Of a stretch of DNA of 64,000 nt, positions 1-10,144 are shown one piece after another (within the stretch, counting starts at the first letter, position 1; the number at the start of each line of letters is the position of its first letter). The DNA lies in NCBI RefSeq assembly GCF_003863335.1, contig NZ_RRAZ01000017.1, positions 48,413 to 112,412 of the forward strand, written 5' to 3'. Below the pieces are notes generated by a model. That model did no database searches and was not told where the DNA came from. It saw only the letters and a program-made list of their open reading frames with translations. The translations under genes were made by a program, and so were the position numbers. This stretch comes from Falsigemmobacter faecalis. GTDB taxonomy: Bacteria > Pseudomonadota > Alphaproteobacteria > Rhodobacterales > Rhodobacteraceae.

Positions 1-345
1 GGCTTTTCCTTCGGGGCCTGGATTGGCATGCAGCTGCTGATGCGCCGTCCGGAAATCACCGGCTTCATCTCGGTGGCCCCGCCGGCCAATATGTATGACT
101 TCAGCTTCCTGGCGCCCTGCCCGGCCTCGGGTCTGGTCATCAATGGCGCGGCCGACCGTGTCGCACCGCCGAAAGACACCGTGACCCTGGTCAACAAACT
201 CCATGAGCAAAAGGGCATCACCGTGACCCATACCCAGATCGAGGGCGCGGGCCACTTCTTTGAGGATGATGAGCTGCACATGAAGCCGATGATCGGCCAT
301 GTGGATGACTACGTCCGCCGCCGCCTGACCGAGACCACGCGCTGA
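1..345 (+). CDS. alpha/beta hydrolase, C-terminal part (5' end outside window)
   Basis: The frame is open from base 1, so the gene begins upstream and the ATG at 28 is internal. The first visible residues are GFSFG, the nucleophile elbow (G-x-S-x-G) of alpha/beta hydrolases. The other triad members follow in the expected order: an aspartate in GAADRVAPP and a histidine in GAGHFF near the C-terminus. The layout resembles the small COG2945-type hydrolases; the substrate cannot be told. The stop codon is followed one base later by the ATG of the next gene, so the two are probably co-transcribed. About 114 residues are visible. Confidence 0.85.
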   Translation, partial: GFSFGAWIGMQLLMRRPEITGFISVAPPANMYDFSFLAPCPASGLVINGAADRVAPPKDTVTLVNKLHEQKGITVTHTQIEGAGHFFEDDELHMKPMIGHVDDYVRRRLTETTR

Positions 346-346
346 G

Positions 347-574
347 ATGGGCCTGCTTGAGGACCTGGCGGATACCCTGTCCGCCGATGTCTTTCAGGCC
401 ATGAAGGCCACCGGCGATGACCGCCTTTATGAGCGGGTTGCCCGCTCAATCGGCGCGCTCTCGCCCTCGATGGAGGAGGCCTTCCTCACCTCCATCCGGC
501 TGCGCCTTGCCGAACAGCGCGGGCGACAGTTCCTGATCCAGGAGCTGACCCGCATGCAAAGTGAAAACTCCTGA
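347..574 (+). CDS. small hypothetical protein (75 aa)
   Basis: A short, mostly helical-looking acidic protein that starts one base after the stop of the hydrolase gene, which suggests translational coupling. It has no signal peptide or membrane segment. It contains a conserved-looking stretch around YERVARSIGALSPSMEEAF and ends in a charged helix. A strong rho-independent terminator lies five bases after its stop, so it closes the transcription unit. I do not recognise the family. Its position and terminator support a real gene more than its sequence does. Confidence 0.7.
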   Translation: MGLLEDLADTLSADVFQAMKATGDDRLYERVARSIGALSPSMEEAFLTSIRLRLAEQRGRQFLIQELTRMQSENS

Positions 575-578
575 TCCC

Positions 579-607
579 AAAGGCCGCACCCCAAAGGTGC
601 GGCCTTT
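579..607 (+). terminator. rho-independent terminator after the hydrolase unit
   Basis: A perfect 12-bp stem (579-590 with 596-607) with a five-base loop. The 3' arm ends in TTT followed by CGTCTG. It lies directly after the stop at 574 and before the HD gene at 634. Confidence 0.85.
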
Positions 608-633
608 CGTCTGACTGACTGCCGGATAGCCCC

Positions 634-1245
634 ATGACTGCCCCCGATCCCGACCCCGATCTGACCGCCCGCCTTGCGTTTCTCAGTGAGGCCGACCGGC
701 TGAAACTGGTGGAACGCGCCTCCCGGATCACCGGCAATGCACGGCGCGAGAACTCGGCCGAGCATTCCTGGCACCTGGCGCTTTATGCCCTGGTCCTCGG
801 CGATCTGGCAGAGCCTGGGGTCTCCACCGACCGGGTGATCCGGATGATGCTCCTGCATGATCTGGTTGAGATTGATGCAGGCGATGTGCCGATCCATTCC
901 GCCGCCGGCCAGGCCCATGCCTCAGAGGCCACAAAAGCCGCCGAACGCGCCGGGGCAGACCGCCTCTTTGGCCTGCTGCCCGCCCATAAGGCCGCAGAAC
1001 TTCGCGCCCTCTGGGAGGAGTTCGAAGCCGGAGAGACCCCCGACGCCCGCTTCGCCCGCGCCCTCGACCGCGTGCAGCCGGTGATGCTGAACCTGATCAA
1101 TGACGGCGGCACCTGGAACGATTACGCCGTCACCCGCGCGCAGCTGGAGACCCGCGTGGGCGCGAAAGTCATGCGCGGTGCCCCCGCGCTCTGGGCACAT
1201 CTCAGAACCGCCATCGACGCCTGGTTCAGCCGCAACCGGGCCTGA
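634..1245 (+). CDS. HD-domain phosphohydrolase (YfbR-like)
   Basis: A 203-aa cytoplasmic protein of the HD superfamily, the metal-dependent phosphohydrolases that include the 5'-deoxynucleotidase YfbR. Visible metal ligands are His44 and/or His47 in AEHSWHL, the His75-Asp76 doublet in LLHDLVE, and Asp145 in RALDRVQP. Length and spacing fit the YfbR/COG1896 group. The family role is hydrolysis of nucleoside monophosphates or related phosphate esters; the actual substrate is not evident. It starts after a terminator, with a weak GGA motif about eight bases upstream, and ends about 70 bases before ppk2, with which it may share a transcript. Confidence 0.85.
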   Translation: MTAPDPDPDLTARLAFLSEADRLKLVERASRITGNARRENSAEHSWHLALYALVLGDLAEPGVSTDRVIRMMLLHDLVEIDAGDVPIHSAAGQAHASEATKAAERAGADRLFGLLPAHKAAELRALWEEFEAGETPDARFARALDRVQPVMLNLINDGGTWNDYAVTRAQLETRVGAKVMRGAPALWAHLRTAIDAWFSRNRA

Positions 1246-1314
1246 GCCGGGGCAGAAGCCATTGCACTTTCCGGGCGGCGGGCGATACTGGCCGCGACTG
1301 CCCGGAGACCCCTC

Positions 1315-2199
1315 ATGACCCGCCTGCCCCCCGCCCTGCCGCTTGACGGCGCGATCAGCCGCTATGCCGAAACCGAGGCCCCTCCGGCGATCCGCGACGC
1401 GCTGAAAGGCGCGAAGAAAAGCGACATCCCCGATGCCGCCTTCCCCTATCGTCAGGCGATGGAAAAATCGGCCTATACCGCGCAGATGCTGCCGCTGCAG
1501 ATCCAGATGGTGCGGCTGCAGAACGATCTGCGCCAGACCGGGCGACGACTGGTCGTCCTCTTTGAGGGGCGCGACGCTGCGGGCAAAGGCGGCACCATCC
1601 GCACCGTCACCGAGAACCTGAACCCGCGGCACGCGACCGTGGTGGCCCTCCCGAAACCCACCGAGCGCGAGGCCACCCAATGGTATTTCCAGCGCTACAT
1701 CGACTGGCTTCCGGCGGCAGGCGAGATGGTCTTTTTCGACCGCTCCTGGTACAACCGCGCCGTCGTTGAGCATGTCTTCGGCTTCTGCACCCCCGAACAG
1801 CGTGAGCATTTCTTCCGCCAGCAGCCCGGCTTTGAAGAAACCCTCGCCGATGAAAACATCACTCTGGTGAAGATCTGGCTGAATGTCGGCCGCGCCGAAC
1901 AGCTGCGCCGCATGCTCGACCGCGAGCGCGATCCCCTGAAGCAGTGGAAGCTCAGCCAGATCGATGCGGACGGGCTCTCCCGCTGGGACGATTACACCGC
2001 CGCCGTGCGCGAGATGCTGCGCCGCTCCCATATCCCGGAAGCGCCCTGGACGATCATCCGCTCTGATGACAAGCGCCGCGCCCGCATCGCCGCGCTGCAG
2101 ACCGTCCTGCACCGCCTGGAATTTGAGGGCAAAGATGCGACCGCCATCGGCGCCCCCGATCCGCTGATCGTGGCGGATCCGGACCTGCGGCATGGCTAA
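1315..2199 (+). CDS. ppk2: polyphosphate kinase 2 (PPK2 family)
   Basis: A 294-aa PPK2-family enzyme that transfers phosphate between polyphosphate and nucleotides, in this family usually polyP-driven phosphorylation of NDP or NMP. The P-loop is [11 protein letters not shown] (about residues 83-93). The second catalytic motif is FFDRSWYNR with Asp142-Arg143, and the lid region [10 protein letters not shown] covers about 203-212. The length matches single-domain PPK2 proteins. GGAG eight bases before the ATG serves as ribosome binding site. The stop lies inside the next gene, a TetR regulator, giving an 8-base overlap. A second polyP locus, ppk1-ppx, lies about 9 kb away. Confidence 0.95.
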   Translation: MTRLPPALPLDGAISRYAETEAPPAIRDALKGAKKSDIPDAAFPYRQAMEKSAYTAQMLPLQIQMVRLQNDLRQTGRRLVVLFEGRDAAGKGGTIRTVTENLNPRHATVVALPKPTEREATQWYFQRYIDWLPAAGEMVFFDRSWYNRAVVEHVFGFCTPEQREHFFRQQPGFEETLADENITLVKIWLNVGRAEQLRRMLDRERDPLKQWKLSQIDADGLSRWDDYTAAVREMLRRSHIPEAPWTIIRSDDKRRARIAALQTVLHRLEFEGKDATAIGAPDPLIVADPDLRHG

Positions 2200-2809
2200 A
2201 GCGGGCTATCACCACGGCAATCTGCGCCAGGCGCTGGTCACTGCAAGCCTTGATCTGATTGAGAAAAACGGCCCCCAGGGCTTTACGCTCTCCGAAGCTG
2301 CCAAGGCCGCAGGCGTGACCCCGGCGGCGGTCTACCGCCATTTTGAGGGGCGTGAGGACCTGCTGGCAGAGGTCGCCCGCCAGGGCTTTGAGATCTTTGG
2401 CGATCTGATGGCACACGCCTGGAACGGCGGCGCGCCCTCGGTGCTGGCAGGCTTTGAAGCCACCGGTCGGGCCTATCTCGCCTTTGCCCGCCGCTTTCCG
2501 GCGCATTACGTGGCAATGTTCGAAAGTGGCCTCAGCCTCTCGGCCTATCCCGATCTCGGCGCCACCGCCCGCAAGGCCCAGGCACCGCTGCTGGCAGCGG
2601 CAGAGGCGCTCTCGCGCCAGATCCCGCCGGAGCGCCGCCCGCCCCCGGCGATGTTCGCCGCCCATATTCAGGCCATGAGCCACGGGATTGTCGAGTTGCA
2701 CACCCGCAATCCCGCCAATCCGCGCAGCCCCTTTGCGGCGGAAGACCTGTTGGAAAGCGGTATCGGCATCTATCTGCGCGGTCTGGGCCTGATCGCCCCG
2801 GATGCCTGA
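2192..2809 (+). CDS. TetR/AcrR-family transcriptional regulator
   Basis: A 205-aa one-component repressor. The N-terminal helix-turn-helix reads [21 protein letters not shown] (about residues 30-50), the classical TetR signature with YRHF in the recognition helix, followed by REDLLAEVA. The C-terminal two thirds are the helical ligand-binding and dimerisation half, which shows no recognisable ligand signature. The gene overlaps the end of ppk2 by eight bases, so the two are translated together. This hints that the regulator is tied to ppk2 expression, but no operator was identified. Confidence 0.9.
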   Translation: MAKAGYHHGNLRQALVTASLDLIEKNGPQGFTLSEAAKAAGVTPAAVYRHFEGREDLLAEVARQGFEIFGDLMAHAWNGGAPSVLAGFEATGRAYLAFARRFPAHYVAMFESGLSLSAYPDLGATARKAQAPLLAAAEALSRQIPPERRPPPAMFAAHIQAMSHGIVELHTRNPANPRSPFAAEDLLESGIGIYLRGLGLIAPDA

Positions 2810-2988
2810 GGGCACCCCCGTGAAGGCCCGCCCCGGAGTGACAGCAGATCACCGCACGGCCCCGGATCTCAGCCCCGGCAAAAGACGCGCTGAGTATTAA
2901 GCCCCCCGGCCAGGAGAGCCCGATGGCCACACCGGGCATCGGGGATGCAGAACTCCCGCCCGCCTGAAAAGCCGGAACCGCCAAAACA

Positions 2989-3010
2989 AAAGCGCCCCGA
3001 AGGGCGCTTT
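2989..3010 (-). terminator. terminator of the SufT / A-type carrier unit
   Basis: A nine-base perfect stem (2989-2997 with 3002-3010) and a four-base loop. Read on the minus strand it is followed by TGTTTTGG. It lies just downstream of the minus-strand Fe-S carrier gene ending at 3034. Confidence 0.8.
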
Positions 3011-3033
3011 GCAAAAGCCAGTCCTCACAGGCA

Positions 3034-3396
3034 TCAAAGCCGCGCGGGCGCTTCTTCGAATTTCACCGACTCGCCACACCCGCAGCTGTCAATCACATTG
3101 GGATTGCGGAACTTAAACCCGCTCTCCAGCAGCGAGACCTCATAATCGATCTCAGTGCCGATCAGGAACATCTGCGCCATGGGCGCGATCAGCACCCGCG
3201 CCCCATCCTGCTCCACCATTTCATCCAGCGGATTCACCTCAGACACATAGTCCATGGTGTATTCCATCCCCGCACAGCCGCCCTTTTTGACGCCGATGCG
3301 CAGACCCTGGCTGCCGTCACGCGCCATCAGACGCGCAATCTGCTTTGCCGCCGAAGCGGTCAGAGTGACCGCCGCTTTGCCGGGAATTCCAAACAT
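3034..3396 (-). CDS. A-type iron-sulfur carrier (IscA/SufA/ErpA family)
   Basis: A 120-aa HesB/YadR-type protein that holds and transfers Fe-S clusters to apo-proteins. The three invariant cysteines are present: Cys41 in KKGGCAG, and Cys105 and Cys107 in the C-terminal SCGCGESV. The ATG at 3396 is chosen over in-frame upstream starts because the family begins close to the beta strand AAVTLTASA and because an upstream start would overlap sufT. It starts seven bases after the sufT stop on the same strand, so the two form an operon ended by the terminator at 2989-3010. Whether it is SufA- or ErpA-like cannot be decided here. Confidence 0.93.
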   Translation of the reverse strand: MFGIPGKAAVTLTASAAKQIARLMARDGSQGLRIGVKKGGCAGMEYTMDYVSEVNPLDEMVEQDGARVLIAPMAQMFLIGTEIDYEVSLLESGFKFRNPNVIDSCGCGESVKFEEAPARL

Positions 3397-3403
3397 CACT
3401 GCC

Positions 3404-3769
3404 TCACATAAAGCCGAGTTCGAGCCGCGCTTCATCGGACATCATATCCATGCCCCAGGGCGGATCAAAGGTCATACCGACATCCACCTGTTTGACACCC
3501 GGGACCGCATTGACGGCATCCGCCACCCAGCCCGGCATCTCACCCGCCACCGGACAGCCCGGCGCGGTCAGGGTCATCATGATCTCAACCGCATTTTCAG
3601 CGTCGATCGTGATGGTATAGACCAGACCCAGATCATAGATGTTCACCGGGATCTCCGGATCGAAAACCGAGCGGCAGGCCTCCACCACCGAGTCGTAGAT
3701 CGGGTGCTCAACAGTCGACGGCCGGATCAGCGGCTCGCCTTCCAAAAGATCGGTCGATTGAGTGCTCAT
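3404..3769 (-). CDS. sufT: Fe-S assembly protein SufT (DUF59/MIP18 family)
   Basis: A 121-aa DUF59 protein. It carries the family core [15 protein letters not shown] (about residues 38-52) and the conserved cysteine Cys72 in APGCPVAGE. In bacteria SufT works in maturation of Fe-S proteins, especially under high demand. It is the first gene of a two-gene minus-strand operon with the A-type carrier. The 171-base gap to tgt on the plus strand must hold both divergent promoters. Confidence 0.92.
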   Translation of the reverse strand: MSTQSTDLLEGEPLIRPSTVEHPIYDSVVEACRSVFDPEIPVNIYDLGLVYTITIDAENAVEIMMTLTAPGCPVAGEMPGWVADAVNAVPGVKQVDVGMTFDPPWGMDMMSDEARLELGFM

Positions 3770-3940
3770 GGCAGATCCGTCCCGGCAGTCGGTGAATATC
3801 CTGACCCTGATATAGGATTTTACTCAGGAACGTCCAGTGGCACGGGGCAAATGAGCCGCCACCGGGACGCGCTGTCACCTTGCGCCCGCACCTGCGGGGC
3901 CTGTATGGAAGGCCCGTTTGGATCATTCTGGAGACACCCC

Positions 3941-5071
3941 ATGGCCGAAGGCTTCGGATTTACGCTTAAAGCCACCGATGGCGCGGCCCGTACCGGGGTC
4001 ATCCACACCACCCGCGGCGAAATCCGCACCCCGGCCTTCATGCCGGTGGGCACCGCCGCGACCGTGAAGGCCATGATGCCCGAGTCCGTGCGCGCCACCG
4101 GGGCGGACATTCTGCTGGGCAATACCTACCACCTGATGCTGCGCCCTGGCGCCGAACGCGTCGACCGCCTCGGCGGTCTGCATAAATTCATGAACTGGGA
4201 GCGCCCGATCCTCACCGACAGCGGTGGCTTCCAGGTCATGAGCCTGTCGTCGCTGCGCAAACTCACCGAAGAGGGCGTGACCTTCCGCAGCCATTACGAT
4301 GGCTCCAAACACGTCCTGACGCCCGAGCGCTCGATGGAGATCCAAAAGCTCCTCGGCTCCGACATCGTCATGTGCTTTGACGAATGCCCCGCCCTTCCCG
4401 CCACCGAAGCCGAGGTCGCCAAATCCATGCGCCTCTCCATGCGCTGGGCGCAGCGCTCGCGCGATGCCTTCGGTGACCGCCCCGGCCATGCGCTTTTCGG
4501 CATCATGCAGGGCGGCGTCACCCGCGACCTGCGCGAGGAATCAGCCGAAAAACTCAAATCCATCGGCTTTGACGGCTATGCCGTCGGCGGCCTCGCCGTG
4601 GGCGAAGGCCAGGAGGCGATGTTTGACGTGCTGAACTACGCCCCCGGCTTCCTGCCGGAAGACAAGCCGCGCTACCTCATGGGCGTCGGCAAACCCGATG
4701 ATATCGTCGGCGCCGTTGAGCGCGGCATCGATATGATGGACTGCGTGCTGCCCTCCCGCTCAGGCCGCACGGCCCAGGGCTGGACGCGCCGTGGCCAGGT
4801 CAACCTGCGCAACGCCCGCCACCAGGACGACCCGCGCCCGCTCGATGAAAACTGCAGCTGCCCGGCCTGCCGCAATTACTCGCGCGGCTATCTGCACCAC
4901 GTCATCCGCGCCCAGGAGATCATCGGCTCCATGCTGCTGACCTGGCACAATCTGCATTACTACCAGGACCTGATGCAGGGCCTGCGCGACGCCATTGAGT
5001 CACAAAACCTCAAAGCCTTCGTCGCCGCCTTCCACGCAAAACGCGCCGAAGGCGACATCGACCCGCTCTGA
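3941..5071 (+). CDS. tgt: queuine tRNA-ribosyltransferase (tRNA-guanine transglycosylase)
   Basis: A 376-aa enzyme that swaps guanine-34 of GUN-anticodon tRNAs for preQ1. The general-acid aspartate lies in [10 protein letters not shown] (Asp93) and the nucleophile region is [16 protein letters not shown] (about 261-276). The zinc site is complete: Cys305, Cys307, Cys310 and His336. The open frame runs far upstream, but homologues start at MAEGFGF-like sequence. A GGAGACACCCC stretch precedes the ATG at 3941, which fixes the start. No other queuosine genes are nearby. Confidence 0.95.
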   Translation: MAEGFGFTLKATDGAARTGVIHTTRGEIRTPAFMPVGTAATVKAMMPESVRATGADILLGNTYHLMLRPGAERVDRLGGLHKFMNWERPILTDSGGFQVMSLSSLRKLTEEGVTFRSHYDGSKHVLTPERSMEIQKLLGSDIVMCFDECPALPATEAEVAKSMRLSMRWAQRSRDAFGDRPGHALFGIMQGGVTRDLREESAEKLKSIGFDGYAVGGLAVGEGQEAMFDVLNYAPGFLPEDKPRYLMGVGKPDDIVGAVERGIDMMDCVLPSRSGRTAQGWTRRGQVNLRNARHQDDPRPLDENCSCPACRNYSRGYLHHVIRAQEIIGSMLLTWHNLHYYQDLMQGLRDAIESQNLKAFVAAFHAKRAEGDIDPL

Positions 5072-5120
5072 GCCGCCCCCCCTGGCTTTGGCTTTTTAAA
5101 AATACTCCCGGGCGGGGTCC

Positions 5121-5143
5121 GGGGAGGGCAGGCAGCCCTCCCC
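5121..5143. terminator. hairpin between converging tgt and lolCD
   Basis: A perfect nine-base GC-rich stem (5121-5129 with 5135-5143) with a five-base loop. It lies between two convergent genes. It has no adjacent T-run in either direction; an AT-rich stretch lies about 20 bases to the left (5090-5105). It probably acts as a bidirectional terminator. Confidence 0.5.
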
Positions 5144-5162
5144 GGCGCGCTCCAGAGAGCGC

Positions 5163-5846
5163 TCAGGCCCCGGTAATGGCGCCCTGTTCCAGCTTCACCA
5201 CCCGGTCCATCCGGCCCGCCAGATCAAAGTTATGCGTGGCAATCAGCGCCGAAAGCCCGGTCTCCCGCACGATCTCCATCAGCACACCAAACACCTGATC
5301 CGAGGTCGCCGGATCCAGGTTCCCCGTGGGCTCATCCGCCAGCAACAGCTTCGGCCCATTGGCCAGCGCCCGGCAAAAGGCAACCCTCTGCGCCTCGCCC
5401 CCCGACAGTTGCGCCGGGCGGTGGCCCGCACGCGCCGAAAGCCCCACGCGGCCCAGCAATTCCATCGCCCGCGCCTTCGCGGCCTTATGCGTCCCGCCAT
5501 TGGCCAGCTGCGGCAGCATGACATTCTCGAGCGCAGTAAATTCCGGCAGCAGATGGTGGAACTGATAGATAAAGCCCACCTCCGCGCGGCGGATCTCTGT
5601 GCGGGCACGGTCAGACAGACGCCCCACATCCTGCCCCGCAATCACCACCTGTCCGCTCTCAGCCTCATCCAGCAGTCCCGCGATATGCAAAAGCGTGGAC
5701 TTGCCTGAGCCTGAGGGGGCGACCAGCGCCACCACCTGGCCGCGCGGCAGCACCAGATCGGCCCCCCGCAGCACCTCGACAGCACTGGGCTTTCCCGGAT
5801 TATAGGTCTTGGTGATCCCCGAAAGGTGCAGCACAGCTTCACTCAT
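5163..5846 (-). CDS. lolD: lipoprotein-releasing ABC transporter ATPase LolD
   Basis: A 227-aa ABC ATPase. Walker A is APSGSGKST (about 43-51), the signature is LSGGEAQRVA (147-156), Walker B is LLLADEPTGNLD (167-178), and the H-loop is ATHN. The MacB/LolD-type sequence plus the adjoining LolC/E permease identify it as the energy unit that releases lipoproteins from the inner membrane to LolA. The start overlaps the end of the permease gene by eight bases, so translation is coupled. Confidence 0.95.
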   Translation of the reverse strand: MSEAVLHLSGITKTYNPGKPSAVEVLRGADLVLPRGQVVALVAPSGSGKSTLLHIAGLLDEAESGQVVIAGQDVGRLSDRARTEIRRAEVGFIYQFHHLLPEFTALENVMLPQLANGGTHKAAKARAMELLGRVGLSARAGHRPAQLSGGEAQRVAFCRALANGPKLLLADEPTGNLDPATSDQVFGVLMEIVRETGLSALIATHNFDLAGRMDRVVKLEQGAITGA

Positions 5847-7128
5847 GACGCAGCGCCTCCACCGGGTTCATCCGCGCCGCCCGCCAGGCAGGCGGCAGGG
5901 TCACGATAAAGGACAGCCCCAGCGACAGAGCTGCCGCTTTCACCACATCCACCAGCCGCAACTCGGCGGGCAGCGCATAGATGCCACGGATCTCCGGATC
6001 CCAGACCCCGCCATCCCCGACGCCATTCACCACCGCAAAGATAAAATCGATGTTCACCACGAACATCACCCCGAGAAACAACCCTAAAGCCGTCCCCGTC
6101 ACCCCGGTCGCCACACCGCAGAGAAAGAAAATCCGCAGCACCGCCCCTTCGGTCAGCCCCATGGTGCGCAGAATGCCGATTGCCCGGCTTTTGGTACGCA
6201 CCAGCATGATCAGACCCGCGATGATATTCAGCGAGGCAATCAGCACGAGGATCGACAGGATGATGAACATCACATTGTCCTCCACCGTCAGCGCCCGCAA
6301 AAACGCACCCGAACTGTCGCGCCAGGACCAGAGCAGCGCCCCGTCTCCGGCAGCGCGCAAAAGAGCGGGCGACATCTCATCGACCTTATCGGGGTCGGTC
6401 ACCATAACCTCGATCTCATCCGCGAAGCCTTCGCGGTTGAAATAGCTCTGCGCCTCCGTGAAGGGCATATAGATGCGGGTGCGGTCGATGTCATAGCGAC
6501 CTGCGGTAAAGATCGCCACCACCTCATAGGCGCTGACCCGTGGCGAGGTGCCAAAGGCGGTCTTTACGCCATCGGGTGAGATGATACGAAGGCGGTCGCC
6601 GACCATCACGCCGAGTTCCCGCGCCACGCCCGAGCCGATCGCCACGCCCTCGTCAAAGCGCGACAGATCCCCCTCAATCGTCGCCTGATCTCCGGCGACG
6701 CGGGGGATGCCTTTCAGGTCCTGCAGCGTAATGCCAAAAACTTCGGCCCCGGCATTGCGACCATTGGCATTTGCCATGATCTGCCCGCGCACCAGCGGTG
6801 CGGCCCGGGTGACGCCCGCGACCTGCGACAGCCGCTGCGCCTCAGCTTCGTACTCGGCAATACCCCGCTGCAGCCCGCCTTCCGGCGTGGAGCGCGCGGC
6901 GTGATAGACCGTCACATGGGCATTGGCCCCAAGGATCGTGTCAACAAATTCCGTCCGGAAGCCCGAGCGCACGGCAAGGGTTGCGACCAGCGCAAACACC
7001 GCCAGCGTAATGCCCAGCAGAGAGATGATGGTGACAACGGAGACCCCGCCATCAGCCCCGATGCCCCGCATATAGCGCCAGGCAACCATCCATTCGAAAC
7101 GCGAAAACGGCGCGGTGCGATTAGCCAA
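5839..7128 (-). CDS. lolC: lipoprotein-releasing ABC transporter permease (LolC/LolE family)
   Basis: A 429-aa permease with one membrane helix near residues 30-52 (VSVVTIISLLGITLAVFALV). A large periplasmic MacB-like domain follows, then three C-terminal helices in FtsX arrangement. Alphaproteobacteria often have a single LolC/E-type subunit, and only one is present here. The start codon is TTG at 7128, supported by GGAGG four to eight bases upstream; no ATG gives the expected N-terminus MANRTAPFSRFEWMVAWRY. The unusual heptamer array begins about 310 bases upstream on the promoter side. Confidence 0.93.
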   Translation of the reverse strand: MANRTAPFSRFEWMVAWRYMRGIGADGGVSVVTIISLLGITLAVFALVATLAVRSGFRTEFVDTILGANAHVTVYHAARSTPEGGLQRGIAEYEAEAQRLSQVAGVTRAAPLVRGQIMANANGRNAGAEVFGITLQDLKGIPRVAGDQATIEGDLSRFDEGVAIGSGVARELGVMVGDRLRIISPDGVKTAFGTSPRVSAYEVVAIFTAGRYDIDRTRIYMPFTEAQSYFNREGFADEIEVMVTDPDKVDEMSPALLRAAGDGALLWSWRDSSGAFLRALTVEDNVMFIILSILVLIASLNIIAGLIMLVRTKSRAIGILRTMGLTEGAVLRIFFLCGVATGVTGTALGLFLGVMFVVNIDFIFAVVNGVGDGGVWDPEIRGIYALPAELRLVDVVKAAALSLGLSFIVTLPPAWRAARMNPVEALRHE

Positions 7129-7438
7129 ATGTCCCTCCGGTCAGACCTGCGGCACCTTTGACAGGCAGAGCCAAAAGGTCAAGGCCAGAGGGCTGCGTCA
7201 CACCCGCTGCGCTTATGACAGCTGCGCGAGCGCGGGGGAGATCAGGGGCGCTCAGGGGCGGCGAAGACAGCTTCGCGATGAAACACAGGGAAAGCTCAGC
7301 ACAGAGAATGCGCAGGATGCGCTGCGAAAACAAAGAGCGACGCCAGGCCTCCACATGGATCGCTGGCAACAACGCGACGCGCGCTCAATACATGGCAGAG
7401 CGCATCATGACAGAAGAGACGCGCGCCGGACCTCACCG
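7129..7438. other. intergenic region between lolC and the heptamer array
   Basis: About 310 bases without a convincing gene. The stretch should contain the lolCD promoter, reading left, but no clear -35/-10 pair was identified. The right half is purine-rich on the plus strand and leads directly into the tandem array. Confidence 0.5.
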
Positions 7439-7991
<553 letters not shown>

Positions 7992-8150
7992 ACAGACTAC
8001 CCGGCGCAACTCATTGCAAGAAGCGAAAGTCGCGACCGAGGCTTCATGCGACGCTATGAAGGAAAGAGACCGCAGGCGACGCTGCGCCGGAGAGACCAAA
8101 GGCAGCGGACATGCACAGAGACGCGGGAGAGTTCAGAGACCGGCCGCCGT
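7992..8150. other. flank of the heptamer array, no gene seen
   Basis: About 160 bases between the array and the stop of the small membrane-protein gene. The sequence is purine-rich on the plus strand with several GAGA-type stretches, similar in character to the left flank. No hairpin, promoter or open frame is convincing here. Confidence 0.5.
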
Positions 8151-8396
8151 TTAGTGACGCGCGGGGACCGCATGGGGTTCGCCCCGCCGGTGCTCGGGGC
8201 CGCAATAGGCGGTGTAGTCCTCAAAATCCATCTGATCGCTGCGATGTGCCTGCCGCAATACGAGCGTGCAGCAGACCAGAGCGGCGATGCCATAGCCGAT
8301 AAGAACCGAGAGCAGGAGGCCCGCCCCCAAAACCCCAAGTGTCACAGAGCCGGCAAAACCGATCAGAGACGTGATGATGACAAAGACGCCTGCCAT
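8151..8396 (-). CDS. small membrane protein (81 aa), function unknown
   Basis: Two hydrophobic segments are visible: residues about 4-21 (VFVIITSLIGFAGSVTLG) and 24-45 (GAGLLLSVLIGYGIAALVCCTL). A hydrophilic tail with QMDFEDYTAYCGPEHRRGE follows. The gene starts at ATG 8396 after an AGGG-containing stretch and ends in TAA. It is a predicted inner-membrane protein with the tail probably in the cytoplasm. It lies between proS (same strand, upstream) and the tandem heptamer array. The clean hydrophobic pattern supports a real protein; the family is not recognised. Confidence 0.6.
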   Translation of the reverse strand: MAGVFVIITSLIGFAGSVTLGVLGAGLLLSVLIGYGIAALVCCTLVLRQAHRSDQMDFEDYTAYCGPEHRRGEPHAVPARH

Positions 8397-8583
8397 TGCG
8401 GATTACCCTAAACCCGTTTCACCGAAAGATTGAATGTCATGGGGATCAAGGTCTGCATCCCCACCTGACAAAGTGTCCTCTTCGGGCGGGTCTGCGTCAA
8501 GACTGTCGCTAAAATGCAGGAGAAATCCCGCGTATCAGCGAAATTTGTTTCAATTTTGCATCCAATCGCCTGGTGACAGCGAC

Positions 8584-8610
8584 AAAAAAAGGGGCCAGGG
8601 CCCCTCTTTC
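8584..8610 (-). terminator. proS terminator
   Basis: On the minus strand, a GC-rich hairpin (8591-8610) is followed by seven T residues (8590-8584). It lies 30 bases after the proS stop. Confidence 0.85.
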
Positions 8611-8641
8611 CGACTGTCGCCTGGGTTGCAAAGGCCCCGGC

Positions 8642-9979
8642 TCAGATGTTTTCGTAGATCGCGGCGATCTTTGCGATTGCCGCTTCCGCCGACATCTCTT
8701 CCGAAACACCGCTGCGGCGGCTGGTCACTTCGACCACGCCATTGGCCAGACCGCGCGGGCCCACGGTGATGCGCCAAGGCAGACCGATCAGATCCATGGT
8801 GGCGAATTTCGCGCCCGCACGCTCGTCGCGGTCATCGTAAAGCGCCTCAAGACCCTTTGTCGCCAGACCTTTGTAAAGCGCGTCACAGGCCGCATCGGTG
8901 CCTGCATCACCCTGCTTCAGGTTCACAATGCCCACCGGGAAGGGGGTCACGCCCTCGGGCCAGATGATGCCCTTGTCGTCGTGGCTGGCCTCAATGATCG
9001 CACCGAGCAGACGCGAAACGCCGATGCCATGCGAGCCCATTTCGACCGGAACCTGCTTGCCCTCGGGGCTGACGACGGTGGCGCCCATAGCCTCGGAATA
9101 TTTGGTGCCGAAGTAGAAGATCTGGCCGACCTCAATCCCGCGCGCAACCATACGGTGCTCTTCGGGGACATCGGCGAAAATCCCCTCATCATGGGTCTCA
9201 TCGGTGCGGGCATAGAGGGTGGTGAACTCGTCACAGACGGCCTTCACCGCCGCGCGGTCCTCGTAATCGACGGCGCGATCGCCCAGTTTCAGATCGGTGA
9301 CGCGGGCGTCATAGAAGACTTCCGACTCACCCGTCTGCGCCAGAACCAGGAATTCATGGGTGTCTTCGCCGCCGATCGGTCCGGAATCGGCGCGCATCGG
9401 AATGGCGGTCAGACCCATGCGCTCATAGGTGCGCAGATAGCTGACCATATGGCGGTTATAGGCGTGCAGCGCGTCGTCTTTGGTCAGGTCGAAGTTGTAG
9501 CCGTCCTTCATCAGGAACTCGCGGCCACGCATCACGCCAAAGCGCGGGCGCATCTCATCGCGGAATTTCCACTGGATCTGATACAGCGTCAGCGGCAGCT
9601 GTTTGTAGGACGAGACATGGGCACGGAACATATCCGTGATCATTTCCTCATTGGTCGGCCCGTAAAGCATCTCACGGTCATGGCGGTCTTTGATGCGCAG
9701 CATCTCGGGGCCATAGGCGTCATAACGCCCGCTCTCGCGCCAGAGATCGGCCGATTGCAGCGTGGGCATCAGCACCGGCACGTGACCGGCGCGGATCTGT
9801 TCTTCATTGACGATCTGCTGAATGCGGCTGAGCACCCGCAGGCCCAGCGGCAGCCAGGAATAAATCCCCGCCGACTGCTGTTTGATCATACCCGCACGCA
9901 GCATATAGCGGTGCGAGACGATCTGCGCCTCTTTGGGGTCTTCCTTCAGAACGGGCAGGAAATAGCGGGACAGACGCAT
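8642..9979 (-). CDS. proS: prolyl-tRNA synthetase
   Basis: A 445-aa class II aminoacyl-tRNA synthetase that charges tRNA-Pro. The N-terminus [18 protein letters not shown] and the class II motifs are clear: motif 2 around [21 protein letters not shown] and motif 3 [16 protein letters not shown]. The protein lacks the roughly 180-residue editing insertion of E. coli ProRS. This is the short form usual in alphaproteobacteria. The open frame continues upstream, but homology fixes the ATG at 9979. Confidence 0.96.
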   Translation of the reverse strand: MRLSRYFLPVLKEDPKEAQIVSHRYMLRAGMIKQQSAGIYSWLPLGLRVLSRIQQIVNEEQIRAGHVPVLMPTLQSADLWRESGRYDAYGPEMLRIKDRHDREMLYGPTNEEMITDMFRAHVSSYKQLPLTLYQIQWKFRDEMRPRFGVMRGREFLMKDGYNFDLTKDDALHAYNRHMVSYLRTYERMGLTAIPMRADSGPIGGEDTHEFLVLAQTGESEVFYDARVTDLKLGDRAVDYEDRAAVKAVCDEFTTLYARTDETHDEGIFADVPEEHRMVARGIEVGQIFYFGTKYSEAMGATVVSPEGKQVPVEMGSHGIGVSRLLGAIIEASHDDKGIIWPEGVTPFPVGIVNLKQGDAGTDAACDALYKGLATKGLEALYDDRDERAGAKFATMDLIGLPWRITVGPRGLANGVVEVTSRRSGVSEEMSAEAAIAKIAAIYENI

Positions 9980-10144
9980 GGGCGGCCTCTGGCATAAGGG
10001 TTTGCGGTTTCCTAGCCGCTGCGCCCTGCCCTGACAAGTGCGCCATGGGGGAGCGCAGGGCCGCCTTTTGCGCCGCGCGGCCCCATTCTTCTTGAACACC
10101 GGGCCATCCTGGGCAATCTGTCTCAAACGATAAGGACGAGTGGT

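Noticed and set aside
8573..9997. 474-codon plus-strand frame
   Set aside because: Antisense to proS, which carries all class II synthetase motifs.
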